DNA of 64,000 nucleotides. Origin: Paenibacillus sp. FSL R5-0623 (lineage in GTDB: Bacteria > Bacillota > Bacilli > Paenibacillales > Paenibacillaceae). Under the pieces are notes generated by a model, which saw only the letters and a list, made by a program, of their open reading frames with translations, did not search any database and was not told where the DNA came from. The translations under genes were made by a program, and so were the position numbers. How positions within the stretch are numbered: position 1 is the stretch's first letter; every line of letters begins with the position of its first letter. Below, piece by piece: positions 17,801 through 26,764 of the stretch. The DNA is taken from contig NZ_CP150233.1 in assembly GCF_037974265.1 (NCBI RefSeq), positions 2,976,001 to 3,040,000 on the forward strand. Direction: 5' to 3'.

Positions 17801-20800
17801 GAGCAGGGAATACATATGAGACAACATCTTTGCCTTATCAGATTCAACGCAAGCCTGAGCAACCAAGTCATGTGAAAATAACACAGATTGGTGAGACATC
17901 AGCTGAACTTACAGTGGATCTGCCAACGGGGGAAAGGTATACCGATGGATATCAGTATGAGATAACGAATAAAACAACAGGACAGTCATGGACACTGGAT
18001 TATCCTAATCACAGTATAATCGATCACTCCCTAAGCGGTGGTCAGGTCTATGAATATGAAGTTAGAGTGAGAAACCATACCGGAGTAAGTGATGCAGTAA
18101 GCGTTCAAGTATTAACTACCCCGGCAGCTCCCGGAACGTTGCACGTTCGAAAAGTAGATTCACAGCCCAATTTAGCCGAAATTCAATTTGATTCAGTACG
18201 AGGAGCAGATGCTTACCGCATCATCGCGACTACTTCGGACGGTGCCACCGTATTTGATCAGACGGTATCTGATCCTGGTAGCCTTCCCTATGTCAGCAAC
18301 CTCGTTCCAGGAACCATTCATAACATCTCGGTAACGGCAATGAATGAAAGTGGCGCAGGTGGTAGCAGTAGAGCCGGATTTCTCACACTGCCGGCAATGC
18401 CCGGTGAGTTTATGGCCGTTCAAATTCAGGAGCATGATATTTCATTAGAATGGGAGACAGTGACTTCTGCAACGTATTATGGTCTTTCACGCGATGGAAC
18501 AGCCATATATGAAGGAGAGCAGACGGAGTATCTGGACTCGGGTCTGGATAGCGGAATGGAGTACAGCTATGCGTTAATTGCCGGAAATGAGACAGGACCA
18601 GGAGCGTTGGCAGCATTACCTTTGCTAAAGACGTTACCTGGACAGGTGTCCGGTTTACAGGTATCAGATGCTTCCACCGCGAGCCTTCGTCTGAATTGGG
18701 AGGCAGTACGAGGAGCCGATCGTTATGAGTTATGGTTGAATGGAGAGAAGTCGGGAACGGTTCCTGCTGGAACCCAAGAATGGGTCTTTGCGGGACTGAG
18801 TTCAGGAACATCTTATCAACTGGATATACAAGCAGTGAACGGAAGTGGACAGGGGATGCGCAGTTCGGTATCAGGAACAACGTTACCAGAAAGCCCGTCG
18901 GGACTTCACGTTGTTCAAGTAACTGAACAGGTAGCAATCTTGAGCTGGAAGCCTGTTGCTGGGGCAACGAAATATCGGGTGGTCATCGATGGACAGAGCC
19001 ATGAGATATCAGATACACAACTCGCAGTTCACCACCTGTCAAGCAGTCGTGAGTATACCTATGAAGTACAGGCGGGCAATGCTACCGGGTACGGTGCATC
19101 CACCAGTAGTACAATTCTTACGCTACCTAGCAGGCCGGAAGGACTGAATGTCTCATCGACTGGTGAGACAAGTATAGGACTTGCATGGCAAGCTGTAGAT
19201 ACGGCGAATCTCTATATTGTGAAAATCAATGGAACAGAAGTGGGCAGAACATCAGAACTGGCCTACACGGTTGAGGGATTATTGCCAGGTACAGAGTACA
19301 CTTTGGAAGTTCAGGCTACGAATGCTTCTGGTACAGGTGAGACAGCGCAGCTCATCCGATTGTCTAAACCTGTGTCGCCTGCCGAAGTACTTGTTGATCC
19401 AGGAGTACATCATGCAAAAGTGTCCTGGTCTATGGTGGAAGGTGCCGCTGAATACGTGATTGAGCAGAATGGCAAGGAGATCTATAGAGGAATGGAGAAT
19501 GGAGCAACGATTACAGGGCTCCAGGATGGAACGTGGCATCGCTATCAACTATGGGCTGTCAACAGACAGGGAACTCGTTCTGAAGCGACGGATGTATCTC
19601 TGCTGACTTTGCCTGAGAAACCCGTTAAGGTTGCAGTATATGATGTGGCAAAAAACAGCCTGGGTCTGGATTTCAGTGACACTGATGTTCAAGGGGCAGA
19701 TCATTACGTCATTGAACGGGATGGAAGAGAGATCACTCAGATGGATTCAAGTGAAACCAAATTTGTAGACAAGGATCTGTTGCCAGGAACGAAATATACT
19801 TATGCGATTCGGGCAGTCAATGGGAGTGGAACAAGTGCGCCGCTTACTTTCAGTGTAATGACTCAAACATTGCCATTGGTTGCAGAAAGTATCACAGTGA
19901 AAGCCAAAACACATGCGGTGGATCTGGCTTGGGATGTTGTTCAGGGAGCGGCTGCATATGAAATTCGTAATCGGGTAACGGGAGATGTGCAGAGCGTGTC
20001 TGAACCGTCTGTACATCTCAATAGCATGCTGGATGGCACAGCGTATGAATTCGAACTTGTTGCGATTAATGAAGATGGTTATCGGTCAGAGCCTATTCAG
20101 ATTCAGGTTTTAACGAAACCCATATCACCTCAGACGGCAGGCATAACACACATCACAGATCAGACTGCGGTATTGGACCTGACTGGAAGCTCCACACGGG
20201 GAGCAGAGCAATTCATTATTATGCGGGATGGTGTTGAAGTCGCTAAGGTTCCAGCAGATCAAACTTCATTTGAAGATGATGGACTGACACCAGGAGCGCA
20301 TTACACATATACCATCAAAACATCCAATGCAACGGGAGAGAGTGATTCCGGTTTCGAAGTTTACTTACGAACGTTGCCTGCGACCATTCATGAACCTTTA
20401 CATGCAAGTATGATTGGGGAAAAGGAGGGATGGATCTCTTGGACAAAGGTACAAGGTGCGGAGGGATATACCATAGTTATTGGAGATCAGATCATCACCA
20501 CGATTGAAGAAGGGGATATCACAGAGGTGAGATTAACTCATCTGGAGAGTGCAACCCAATATGATCAGGTACAGATTATTCCTTATAATACGGCTGGTTC
20601 AGGAAGCCCAATGACCGTGACTCCTTTTTACACCTTGCCTCATGTTGATTCACTGGAAATGATGATATACCCCGAGACTGATCATGCCAAACTGGAATGG
20701 GACTTCCCTTATGGGAACGAAACTTTCGTTATATTACTGGATGGTACAGAAGTATACCGAGGTAAACAAAAAGAGTTTATTATTGATCAACTGGATGCAG

Positions 20801-22368
20801 GCAAGCAGTACCCGATTGAAATCTACACAGAGAATGACCAGGGAGATGCATCGGAGAAGCTCGTGTATTCTGTCCTGACCAAGCCAGCTGCTCCTGTCAA
20901 AGTAGAGTTTAATTCAGCGAAGGACCACATTCGTCTTATATTGGAACAGAGCCGGGTCGAAGGTGCCGAGTTGTTTATCATTGAGCGGGATGGTGCGGAG
21001 ATTGCTCGTGTTCCTGCAGACGAACTGTTCTATGACGACAAGGAACTCGAACCGGGCGTGAATTATATCTATACAGTGAAGACCATGAATGCCTCGGGCA
21101 GTAGTGATGGTGGTTATTACCTTCATGCAATGACTTTGCCCGGTAGTGCTTCTTCTCCTCCTGTAGTAGAGGGGCGTTCCATGTATGGTGCAGACATCGT
21201 ATGGGAACTGATTCCTGGTGCTGCGGGTTATCGAGTTTATCGAAATGAAGAGCTTGTGGGAACAACAACGGAGACATCCATACATGTGTCTGAATTAATC
21301 AGTGCAGAGCGTTATACTGACTTTGCAATCATTCCATTTAATGAGGCAGGGGAGGGTGAGGCGCTCCAGGTTCCGGAATTCGAGACATTGCCTTCCGAGG
21401 ATCTGACAGTTGCAGCCGTAGCGCAAGACACAAGTGCGATTAAGCTAAATTGGGAACTGGATTCCACGAATGAGGTGGTTGTGATCACCCATAAAGATCG
21501 TGAGATCTATCGTGGCACGCAGCGAAGTTATGTATGGACAGGATTGAATGCCGAGCAGCATTATGAAGTGGAAGTATGGACGGAGAATTCAGCGGGTGAA
21601 AAAAGTGAAAGCAAACGGGCAGCAGCCATGACTTTTCCGTTTTCACCATCCGCCTGGAGCGGTAGTGGTACAGCTTCAAATCCAGCAGATACTTCGGAAC
21701 AAGCCGATGAGGTGAGTTCACAACCTGAAACCTCTGAGCAACCTGATGTACCTGCGAAAAAAAATATAAAATTTATTGATATCAGCCAAACATTCAATAA
21801 AGATCAGATCACCTGGCTGGCGGAACAAAATATCATTCAAGGTGTAAGTGAAACTCGCTTCGAGCCACGTCGTCCGATCACGCGTGCAGAATTTACCGCA
21901 TTAATCGTGCGTCTGATGGGTGTGGACACAACGGTTAATGAACAACATGGATTTCAGGATGTGAACGATGAGGATTGGTTTGCTCCTGAGATTAAGGCAG
22001 CCGTTCATCATGAGATGGTTCAAGGAATGGGGAACGGCAAATTCTCTCCACATGCGCTGGTGACACGGGAACAGGCATCCAAGATTATAGCAAATGTTGT
22101 TCGTAAAATCAGAACGGAACCGCTGACTTCCCCAAGAACGTTTACCGACCAGACTGATGTATCTAATTGGGCCAAAGAAGAAGTGCAGGAACTTGCAGGT
22201 TTGTACATGATTACCGGATATGAAGACGGCAGCTTCCGTCCCATGCACCACTTAAGCAGATCCGAAGCTGCAGCGCTGATCTTCCGTTTAAATAAGCTGA
22301 TTCAAGTCATGGATGAGAAGCGCATAGATCAAGTGGAGAAAGCGTCAGCGTTCGATCGTCATATCTAG
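14866..22368 (+). CDS. Giant secreted repeat protein with three SLH domains
   Basis: 2500-residue cell-surface protein with a TTG start after AAGGAGAG. Order of parts: a signal peptide (about 1-41, ending AVMA-like TVMA); an N-terminal beta-rich domain (about 45-275); one Ig/cadherin-like domain (276-382); two FnIII-like domains (383-554); five OmpL47-like repeats (about 555-1000), each opening with a TAPTxP-like turn and a GWxxxDV/HV motif; about fifteen FnIII-like repeats (1001-2265), each beginning near TLPxxP and holding a W; a Ser/Glu linker; and three S-layer homology domains (2301-2480) that should bind the pyruvylated wall polymer. No catalytic domain is recognised, so adhesion or scaffold is likely. 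Confidence 0.92.
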   Translation: MKKSGKRVKKQAEQLTKVVLAFALLSPQALLLEWGATTVMAETVETIGIVSDTSSMKAVQSSKVKVEMNSDGKYRIVLLPNTNVFYGGDTGNVSTIIDHNGSPVNFKTLPLNYYRINNNVIEMSRQKDNVEYILRVSIVNATSQGGYMKVELEAINRSGSALNLGGTFYWDTMVNGNDASPFEVIENGWRNYSGGVQVTAFYANTYNVVNADRIYMGQYSSPDSAQLTGGSSPSAFTPGQTVTASDTAAQFWWDAKTTANQASRKFSTIVGIGPKNAPPSFTLTAPSSGQTYYKGEQLQISGTTRDTDVGDLLTVKWSIDGGSENILTQMAATGSDQSFNTNYTLPDTLPDGTHTLQVWVMDDKGGVSSAGTVNFTVRSFVVPGTPTYTLINSNNLTVNWEKKANDASVTYELKNMTTNQIVDTGISNSRQVTGLTPNTSYSFAVRAKNSSGSYTGYSSPSTKYTLANPPAAAAVTQSGNSVTASWNNNSNPAGTQYKTEIRSPGGQVLATGTTTSTRTAFALTGLADGKYEVFVAALNGEGIQTPYISAGEMIKDTTGPTAPSVTVTPSLWTKEDVLVTVEEGKDALSGTQKTEVKVGPVGEWREYSAPFTVSSEGNTTVMARSIDAFGNTGQETVVTARVDRTAPTPPVISLNPPDWTKAAVIVTLTEGTDEASGISLTQYKLGSEGEWIDYKNPFTLNEEGITEIYARSVDRAANVSASTSATARIDKTGPEQPTITLSEEDWTNQDVTFAINSGEDTGSGLAKSQYRLNKEGPWIDYTGEVTVTDEGETIVYARSLDRVGNISTSAQATVRIDTTAPTEPVIRLSPSGWSKEHVQFTIAGSVDEQAISYEYSMNDAAYMTGNTGTVSTNGATTIRARARDTVGNVSKEVSRIAYVDQMAPTITFAPNGHGWTDTDISTTIQYADAHSGIQELERFYQVTNSAESPDHWLEARSDQHQISIESEGIWYIHAKTMDRAGNTYETTSLPYQIQRKPEQPSHVKITQIGETSAELTVDLPTGERYTDGYQYEITNKTTGQSWTLDYPNHSIIDHSLSGGQVYEYEVRVRNHTGVSDAVSVQVLTTPAAPGTLHVRKVDSQPNLAEIQFDSVRGADAYRIIATTSDGATVFDQTVSDPGSLPYVSNLVPGTIHNISVTAMNESGAGGSSRAGFLTLPAMPGEFMAVQIQEHDISLEWETVTSATYYGLSRDGTAIYEGEQTEYLDSGLDSGMEYSYALIAGNETGPGALAALPLLKTLPGQVSGLQVSDASTASLRLNWEAVRGADRYELWLNGEKSGTVPAGTQEWVFAGLSSGTSYQLDIQAVNGSGQGMRSSVSGTTLPESPSGLHVVQVTEQVAILSWKPVAGATKYRVVIDGQSHEISDTQLAVHHLSSSREYTYEVQAGNATGYGASTSSTILTLPSRPEGLNVSSTGETSIGLAWQAVDTANLYIVKINGTEVGRTSELAYTVEGLLPGTEYTLEVQATNASGTGETAQLIRLSKPVSPAEVLVDPGVHHAKVSWSMVEGAAEYVIEQNGKEIYRGMENGATITGLQDGTWHRYQLWAVNRQGTRSEATDVSLLTLPEKPVKVAVYDVAKNSLGLDFSDTDVQGADHYVIERDGREITQMDSSETKFVDKDLLPGTKYTYAIRAVNGSGTSAPLTFSVMTQTLPLVAESITVKAKTHAVDLAWDVVQGAAAYEIRNRVTGDVQSVSEPSVHLNSMLDGTAYEFELVAINEDGYRSEPIQIQVLTKPISPQTAGITHITDQTAVLDLTGSSTRGAEQFIIMRDGVEVAKVPADQTSFEDDGLTPGAHYTYTIKTSNATGESDSGFEVYLRTLPATIHEPLHASMIGEKEGWISWTKVQGAEGYTIVIGDQIITTIEEGDITEVRLTHLESATQYDQVQIIPYNTAGSGSPMTVTPFYTLPHVDSLEMMIYPETDHAKLEWDFPYGNETFVILLDGTEVYRGKQKEFIIDQLDAGKQYPIEIYTENDQGDASEKLVYSVLTKPAAPVKVEFNSAKDHIRLILEQSRVEGAELFIIERDGAEIARVPADELFYDDKELEPGVNYIYTVKTMNASGSSDGGYYLHAMTLPGSASSPPVVEGRSMYGADIVWELIPGAAGYRVYRNEELVGTTTETSIHVSELISAERYTDFAIIPFNEAGEGEALQVPEFETLPSEDLTVAAVAQDTSAIKLNWELDSTNEVVVITHKDREIYRGTQRSYVWTGLNAEQHYEVEVWTENSAGEKSESKRAAAMTFPFSPSAWSGSGTASNPADTSEQADEVSSQPETSEQPDVPAKKNIKFIDISQTFNKDQITWLAEQNIIQGVSETRFEPRRPITRAEFTALIVRLMGVDTTVNEQHGFQDVNDEDWFAPEIKAAVHHEMVQGMGNGKFSPHALVTREQASKIIANVVRKIRTEPLTSPRTFTDQTDVSNWAKEEVQELAGLYMITGYEDGSFRPMHHLSRSEAAALIFRLNKLIQVMDEKRIDQVEKASAFDRHI

Positions 22369-22493
22369 ATTGAATTGATTCTACATGTGATACTGCAATC
22401 ATCGGCAGTAACGACATTACCGCTTGATTGGTTTTTAATGTTATAATAGTTGCCAATATGATAAAAAAGGGTAATGAACAATGGTGATGAATA

Positions 22494-23204
22494 ATGAATA
22501 ATAAATTTATCCGGATATATGAAGATATTGCAGATCGTATTCGGACTGGAGAGATTGAGGCAGGTACGCTGCTTCAATCGGAACTGGATCTATCGGAAAG
22601 TTATCAAACGTCTCGAGAGACTATTCGCAAAGCATTGAAAATGTTGTACGAAGAAGGTTACATTCAGAAGATTCAAGGCAAGGGCTCGATTGTACTGGAT
22701 ATACGCAAGATCGATTTTCCCATCTCAGGTCTGGTTAGCTTCAAGGAATTGGCCAAAAAAATGGGACATCGTGCTCAAACGTATGTGAAGGTTTTCGAGG
22801 AGCAACAGGTGGATCAGGCGTTGCACAAGAAGATTAACTTTGGTCTGAATGAACAGGTCTGGGAGATCAGACGTGTGCGCAAAGTGGATGGAGAGCACGT
22901 CATACTGGACAAAGATTACATTAGCCAGCGGCTTGTTCCTGGGCTCAGCAAAGAGATCTGTAATGATTCCATCTATCAGTACATTGAGCAAGAGCTCGGG
23001 CTTTCCATTTCGTTTGCCAAAAAAGAGATTTTGGTGGAAGAACCCACCGCCGAGGACAGGGAACTGCTTGACCTTGAAGGTTTCCACAATGTGGTTGTGG
23101 TGAGGAGCCAGGTGTACCTGGAGGATGCCAGTCAATTTCAGTATACGGAGTCGAGGCATCGACCGGACAAGTTCAGATTTGTGGATTTTGCACGACGCAG
23201 ATAA
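22494..23204 (+). CDS. treR: TreR-like GntR-family repressor
   Basis: 236 residues: an N-terminal GntR winged helix (about 1-70, with SRETIRKALKMLYEEGYIQK) and a C-terminal UTRA effector domain. It closely follows Bacillus TreR from memory: FPISGLVSFKELA, GEHVILDKDY and the ending FQYTESRHRPDKFRFVDFAR are shared. TreR represses trehalose PTS and phosphotrehalase genes, with trehalose-6-phosphate as inducer. No treP or treA lies in the window, so the gene is an orphan here; neighbours are the SLH protein and a DUF5107/TPR protein. The final segment is a strong family signature. Confidence 0.88.
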   Translation: MNNKFIRIYEDIADRIRTGEIEAGTLLQSELDLSESYQTSRETIRKALKMLYEEGYIQKIQGKGSIVLDIRKIDFPISGLVSFKELAKKMGHRAQTYVKVFEEQQVDQALHKKINFGLNEQVWEIRRVRKVDGEHVILDKDYISQRLVPGLSKEICNDSIYQYIEQELGLSISFAKKEILVEEPTAEDRELLDLEGFHNVVVVRSQVYLEDASQFQYTESRHRPDKFRFVDFARRR

Positions 23205-23220
23205 GTTAATCAAGATCGAT

Positions 23221-23268
23221 CAGAGAGTACCTTTCACTGTATTATTCAGTGGACAGGTACTCTCTTTG
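23221..23268 (+). terminator. Hairpin after treR
   Basis: AGAGAGTACCT-TTCACTG and CAGTG-GACAGGTACTCTCT form a long stem around TATTATT. Only three T follow, so termination may be moderate. Confidence 0.65.
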
Positions 23269-23368
23269 GTTATGGGGGAATCCGAAGATCGTCCATCAAG
23301 AACCGCTTAATGTCAATGTTCTTCCTGCATAACGGAGGGTATGATCACAATATATACGAGGCCGAGGA

Positions 23369-26300
23369 GTGAGGGAATTGAATCACGTGACAGCGAAATC
23401 AAATGTTCGCATATGGGAAGAAACCAGAGATATTCCAACCTATGGTACAGGTAAACCGGACAAAAATCCGATGTTTCTTGAAAAGCGAATCTATCAGGGA
23501 AGTTCGGGTAAGGTGTACCCGCATCCTGTGATCGACAGCATTGAAGATGATGCCAAAATGAAGTCGTATCGATTAGTTATTCTTGAAAATGAATATGTAC
23601 GTATCGAGATGATGCCCGAACTGGGGGGACGGATCTATCGTGCGCTGGATCGGACCAACAACTACGATTTTGTATATTATAACCGGGTGATTAAACCTGC
23701 ACTTGTGGGTCTGGCAGGGCCATGGATTTCCGGAGGAATTGAATTCAACTGGCCACAGCATCATCGGCCAAACACTTTTGGTCCAGTCGACTATACATTT
23801 GGCAGTAATGAAGATGGAAGCGCTACCGTGTGGGTGGGTGAGATTGATCGCATGTATGGTACCAAAATGACCGCTGGCTTCACACTACATCCTGGCAGAG
23901 CCTATCTTGAAATCCATGCCGAGGTATACAATCGCACCAGCGCACCTCAAACTTTTTTATGGTGGGCCAATCCGGCTGTAGCTGTCAACGATCATACGCA
24001 ATCTGTGTTTCCACCTGATGTAACGGCTGTGCTGGACCACGGAAAACGGGACGTATCCCGCTTTCCCATCGCAACCGGAACCTATTACAAGATGGACTAT
24101 TCTGAAGGTGTGGATATCTCGCGATACAAAAACATACCGGTTCCAACATCCTATATGGCTTATAAGTCGGATTATAATTTTGTGGGGGGTTATGACCACG
24201 GGGTTCAGGCAGGTTTGTTGCATGTAGCCAATCATCATATTTCTCCGGGCAAGAAACAATGGACCTGGGGGAACGGGGAATTCGGGCAAGCCTGGGATCG
24301 CCAGTTAACGGACGAGGACGGGCCTTATATTGAATTAATGACCGGGATTTATACCGATAATCAGCCTGATTTTACGTGGTTACAGCCCTATGAAGCGAAA
24401 TCATTCTCGCAGTATTTTATGCCGTATAAAGGAATTGGTATGGTCAAAAATGCAACGATTGATGCAGCGGTTAATCTGGAAATGGACGAAACGACCGGAA
24501 TGGTAACCGTGATGGTATATGCGACGTCGGTTTTTGAACAAGTGACCGTTGAAGTGATAGGATCAACCACGGTATATCTCCATGAGAGATGTAATATCTC
24601 ACCTAGGGAACTATATAAATCTTCATTCCCGTGGAGCGGACAAGATGAATGGCATCAATTGAAGTTAAGTGTTCGAACTGCGGAAGGAAGACAGCTTGTG
24701 GCCTATCAGCCTGAACGTTCTGAGATTCAGGAAGTTCCAGACCCGGCCACACCACTCCCGCTACCATCCGAGATTCGTACGAATGAACAACTATATCTGG
24801 CGGGTCTTCATCTGGAGCAATATCGGCATGCCACGTATGAACCGGAACCTTATTATCTGGAAGGTTTAATGCGTGATGCAACGGATATTCGTCTAAACAT
24901 TGCGTATGGCACATTGCTGCTGCGTAGAGGGTTGTTCCAAGATGCAGAGAAGCATTTCAGACAGGCCGTACAATCGCTGACATGGAAAAATACGAATCCG
25001 TATGATAGTGAAGCTTTTTACCAACTCGGTCTGAGTTTGAAACTACAGGGGAAACAGGAACAAGCCTACGCAGCACTGTATAAAGCCGTATGGTCTGCAC
25101 AGTATCAGGATACGGGTTATTACATGCTTGCTCAGATCGATACGGCGTTACATCGGAACATCGAAGCGTTGAATCACATCGAACGTTCGCTGATTCGTAA
25201 TACCAGAAATTATAAGGCTCGGCATCTGAAGGTGGCTCTGTTACGTAGATTGGGTCAAGATAAACAGGCGATCCAATATGCGCGTGAGACACTGGAACTG
25301 GACCCGGTTGAATTTGGAGCTGCACATGAATTAGTCCTGATCTATAGCAGAGCGACTACACCTTCAGAGAGAGAAGCGGGGCAAACACATGAGCATTTCC
25401 ATCGTCTGATGCGAGGAGACGTTTATAATTATCTGAATCTAGCCGCAGACTACGCGGATTGTGGATTGTGGGAAGAAGCACTGACGGTACTCTCTTATGT
25501 TGAATCCGAAATTGCACAGCCGTATCCTATGGTTGGTTATGCTCGGGCTTACTTGTATCGTCAGCTGGGGGATGTGGAGCAGGCCCGGGAGTGTCAAAAG
25601 CAGGGGAAAGCTGCTCCAACGGATTATTGTTTTCCTAATACGTTATTTGAATTCATGGTGCTTCAGGATGCATTGGCAGTGGATTCGAATGATGCGCGTG
25701 CTCACTATTACCTGGGAAATTGGTTATATGATCATAAACGATACGAGGAAGCAATCACCCATTGGGAAACTTCACGCGAGGTGGATGCTGCATATTCGAC
25801 TGTACATCGGAATCTGGGACTGGCTTATTATAACAAGTCGAATCGTCCCGATCTTGCACTGGCAGCATTGGAGGAAGCTTTCCGATTGGATTCACAGGAT
25901 GCCCGAATCTTCTACGAGTTGGATCAGCTGCGCAAGAAGATGGGGTATTCCTGCGAGCATCGAATCAAACAGCTGGAAGATCACATGGAGCTGGTTCATC
26001 ATCGTGACGACCTGTACATTGAGTGGGTAACTTTATTGAATATGCAGGGTAGCCATCAAGAAGCATGGAATGCCCTTCAGACCAGGCGATTTCATCCATG
26101 GGAGGGTGGAGAAGGCAAGGTAACAGGACAATATGTTACGGCACTGACGGAACTGGCAAAGCAAAATCTGGAGAAACAACAACCTGAACTAGCATTGGAA
26201 TTGTTGAAGAAGGCTTTGGTTTACCCGGAGAACTTAGGTGAAGGTAAATTGGAGGGAGCCGGAGACAACCCCGTTTACTTTTATCTTGGCTGTGCCTACC

Positions 26301-26713
26301 AGCAACTGAAGAGTAATCAGGCGGCAGAGGAAAGTTTCCACAAAGCATCCATCGGTTTGAATGAACCGGCAAGCGCGATGTTTTATAATGATCAACCGCC
26401 GGAATCCATCTATTATCAGGGTCTGGCCTGGCAGAAACTTGGCAATGTGAAGGAAGCAAACCGACGCTTTAACAAACTCATTGACTATGCGGAAAGACAT
26501 ATGCATGATCACATCCGAATGGATTATTTTGCGGTATCTCTGCCCGATTTTCTAGTATTCGACGACGATCTCAATCAGCGAAATGAAGAACATTGCAGGT
26601 ATATGCGGGCATTGGGTCTTCTGGGACTGGATCGAACGAGTGAAGCCGAACTTGAGCTGGAGCGGGTACTGGAGAAGAATCCCAATCATCAAGGGGCAAT
26701 CATCCATCGTTAA
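23369..26713 (+). CDS. DUF5107 / tetratricopeptide-repeat protein
   Basis: 1114 residues without a signal peptide. Residues about 15-350 form a DUF5107 domain, a beta-sandwich of the galactose-mutarotase type (PELGGRIYRALDRTNNYDFVYYN, then GGIEFNWPQHHRP). Residues about 490-1110 are TPR-like helical repeats with repeated W/Y-A-P spacing (for example ALNHIERSLIRNTRNYKARHL split across helices). Such proteins are common next to glycoside hydrolases in Paenibacillus and Bacteroidetes; binding or isomerising a sugar is likely but unproved. It precedes a GH35 gene by 51 bases, so the two probably form an operon. A TTG at 23378 in frame has better ribosome-site spacing than the GTG at 23369. Confidence 0.88.
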   Translation: MRELNHVTAKSNVRIWEETRDIPTYGTGKPDKNPMFLEKRIYQGSSGKVYPHPVIDSIEDDAKMKSYRLVILENEYVRIEMMPELGGRIYRALDRTNNYDFVYYNRVIKPALVGLAGPWISGGIEFNWPQHHRPNTFGPVDYTFGSNEDGSATVWVGEIDRMYGTKMTAGFTLHPGRAYLEIHAEVYNRTSAPQTFLWWANPAVAVNDHTQSVFPPDVTAVLDHGKRDVSRFPIATGTYYKMDYSEGVDISRYKNIPVPTSYMAYKSDYNFVGGYDHGVQAGLLHVANHHISPGKKQWTWGNGEFGQAWDRQLTDEDGPYIELMTGIYTDNQPDFTWLQPYEAKSFSQYFMPYKGIGMVKNATIDAAVNLEMDETTGMVTVMVYATSVFEQVTVEVIGSTTVYLHERCNISPRELYKSSFPWSGQDEWHQLKLSVRTAEGRQLVAYQPERSEIQEVPDPATPLPLPSEIRTNEQLYLAGLHLEQYRHATYEPEPYYLEGLMRDATDIRLNIAYGTLLLRRGLFQDAEKHFRQAVQSLTWKNTNPYDSEAFYQLGLSLKLQGKQEQAYAALYKAVWSAQYQDTGYYMLAQIDTALHRNIEALNHIERSLIRNTRNYKARHLKVALLRRLGQDKQAIQYARETLELDPVEFGAAHELVLIYSRATTPSEREAGQTHEHFHRLMRGDVYNYLNLAADYADCGLWEEALTVLSYVESEIAQPYPMVGYARAYLYRQLGDVEQARECQKQGKAAPTDYCFPNTLFEFMVLQDALAVDSNDARAHYYLGNWLYDHKRYEEAITHWETSREVDAAYSTVHRNLGLAYYNKSNRPDLALAALEEAFRLDSQDARIFYELDQLRKKMGYSCEHRIKQLEDHMELVHHRDDLYIEWVTLLNMQGSHQEAWNALQTRRFHPWEGGEGKVTGQYVTALTELAKQNLEKQQPELALELLKKALVYPENLGEGKLEGAGDNPVYFYLGCAYQQLKSNQAAEESFHKASIGLNEPASAMFYNDQPPESIYYQGLAWQKLGNVKEANRRFNKLIDYAERHMHDHIRMDYFAVSLPDFLVFDDDLNQRNEEHCRYMRALGLLGLDRTSEAELELERVLEKNPNHQGAIIHR

Positions 26714-26764
26714 TTGATAATCGTTTCAACACATCCCATTTATATCGAAGGAGTTATATAATCC

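Noticed and set aside
18410-18967. 185-codon minus-strand frame within the SLH protein gene
   Set aside because: It lies wholly inside the 2500-residue gene and is rich in Ser/Pro/His with no domain; typical shadow of FnIII repeats.
16000-21700. Possible DNA-level tandem repeat in the SLH protein gene
   Set aside because: The FnIII and OmpL47 repeats are related at protein level only; the DNA copies are too divergent for a simple tandem repeat.
25497-26030. 177-codon Trp/Met-rich frame inside the DUF5107/TPR gene
   Set aside because: Out of frame within a clear TPR region; the composition is an artefact of the main frame.
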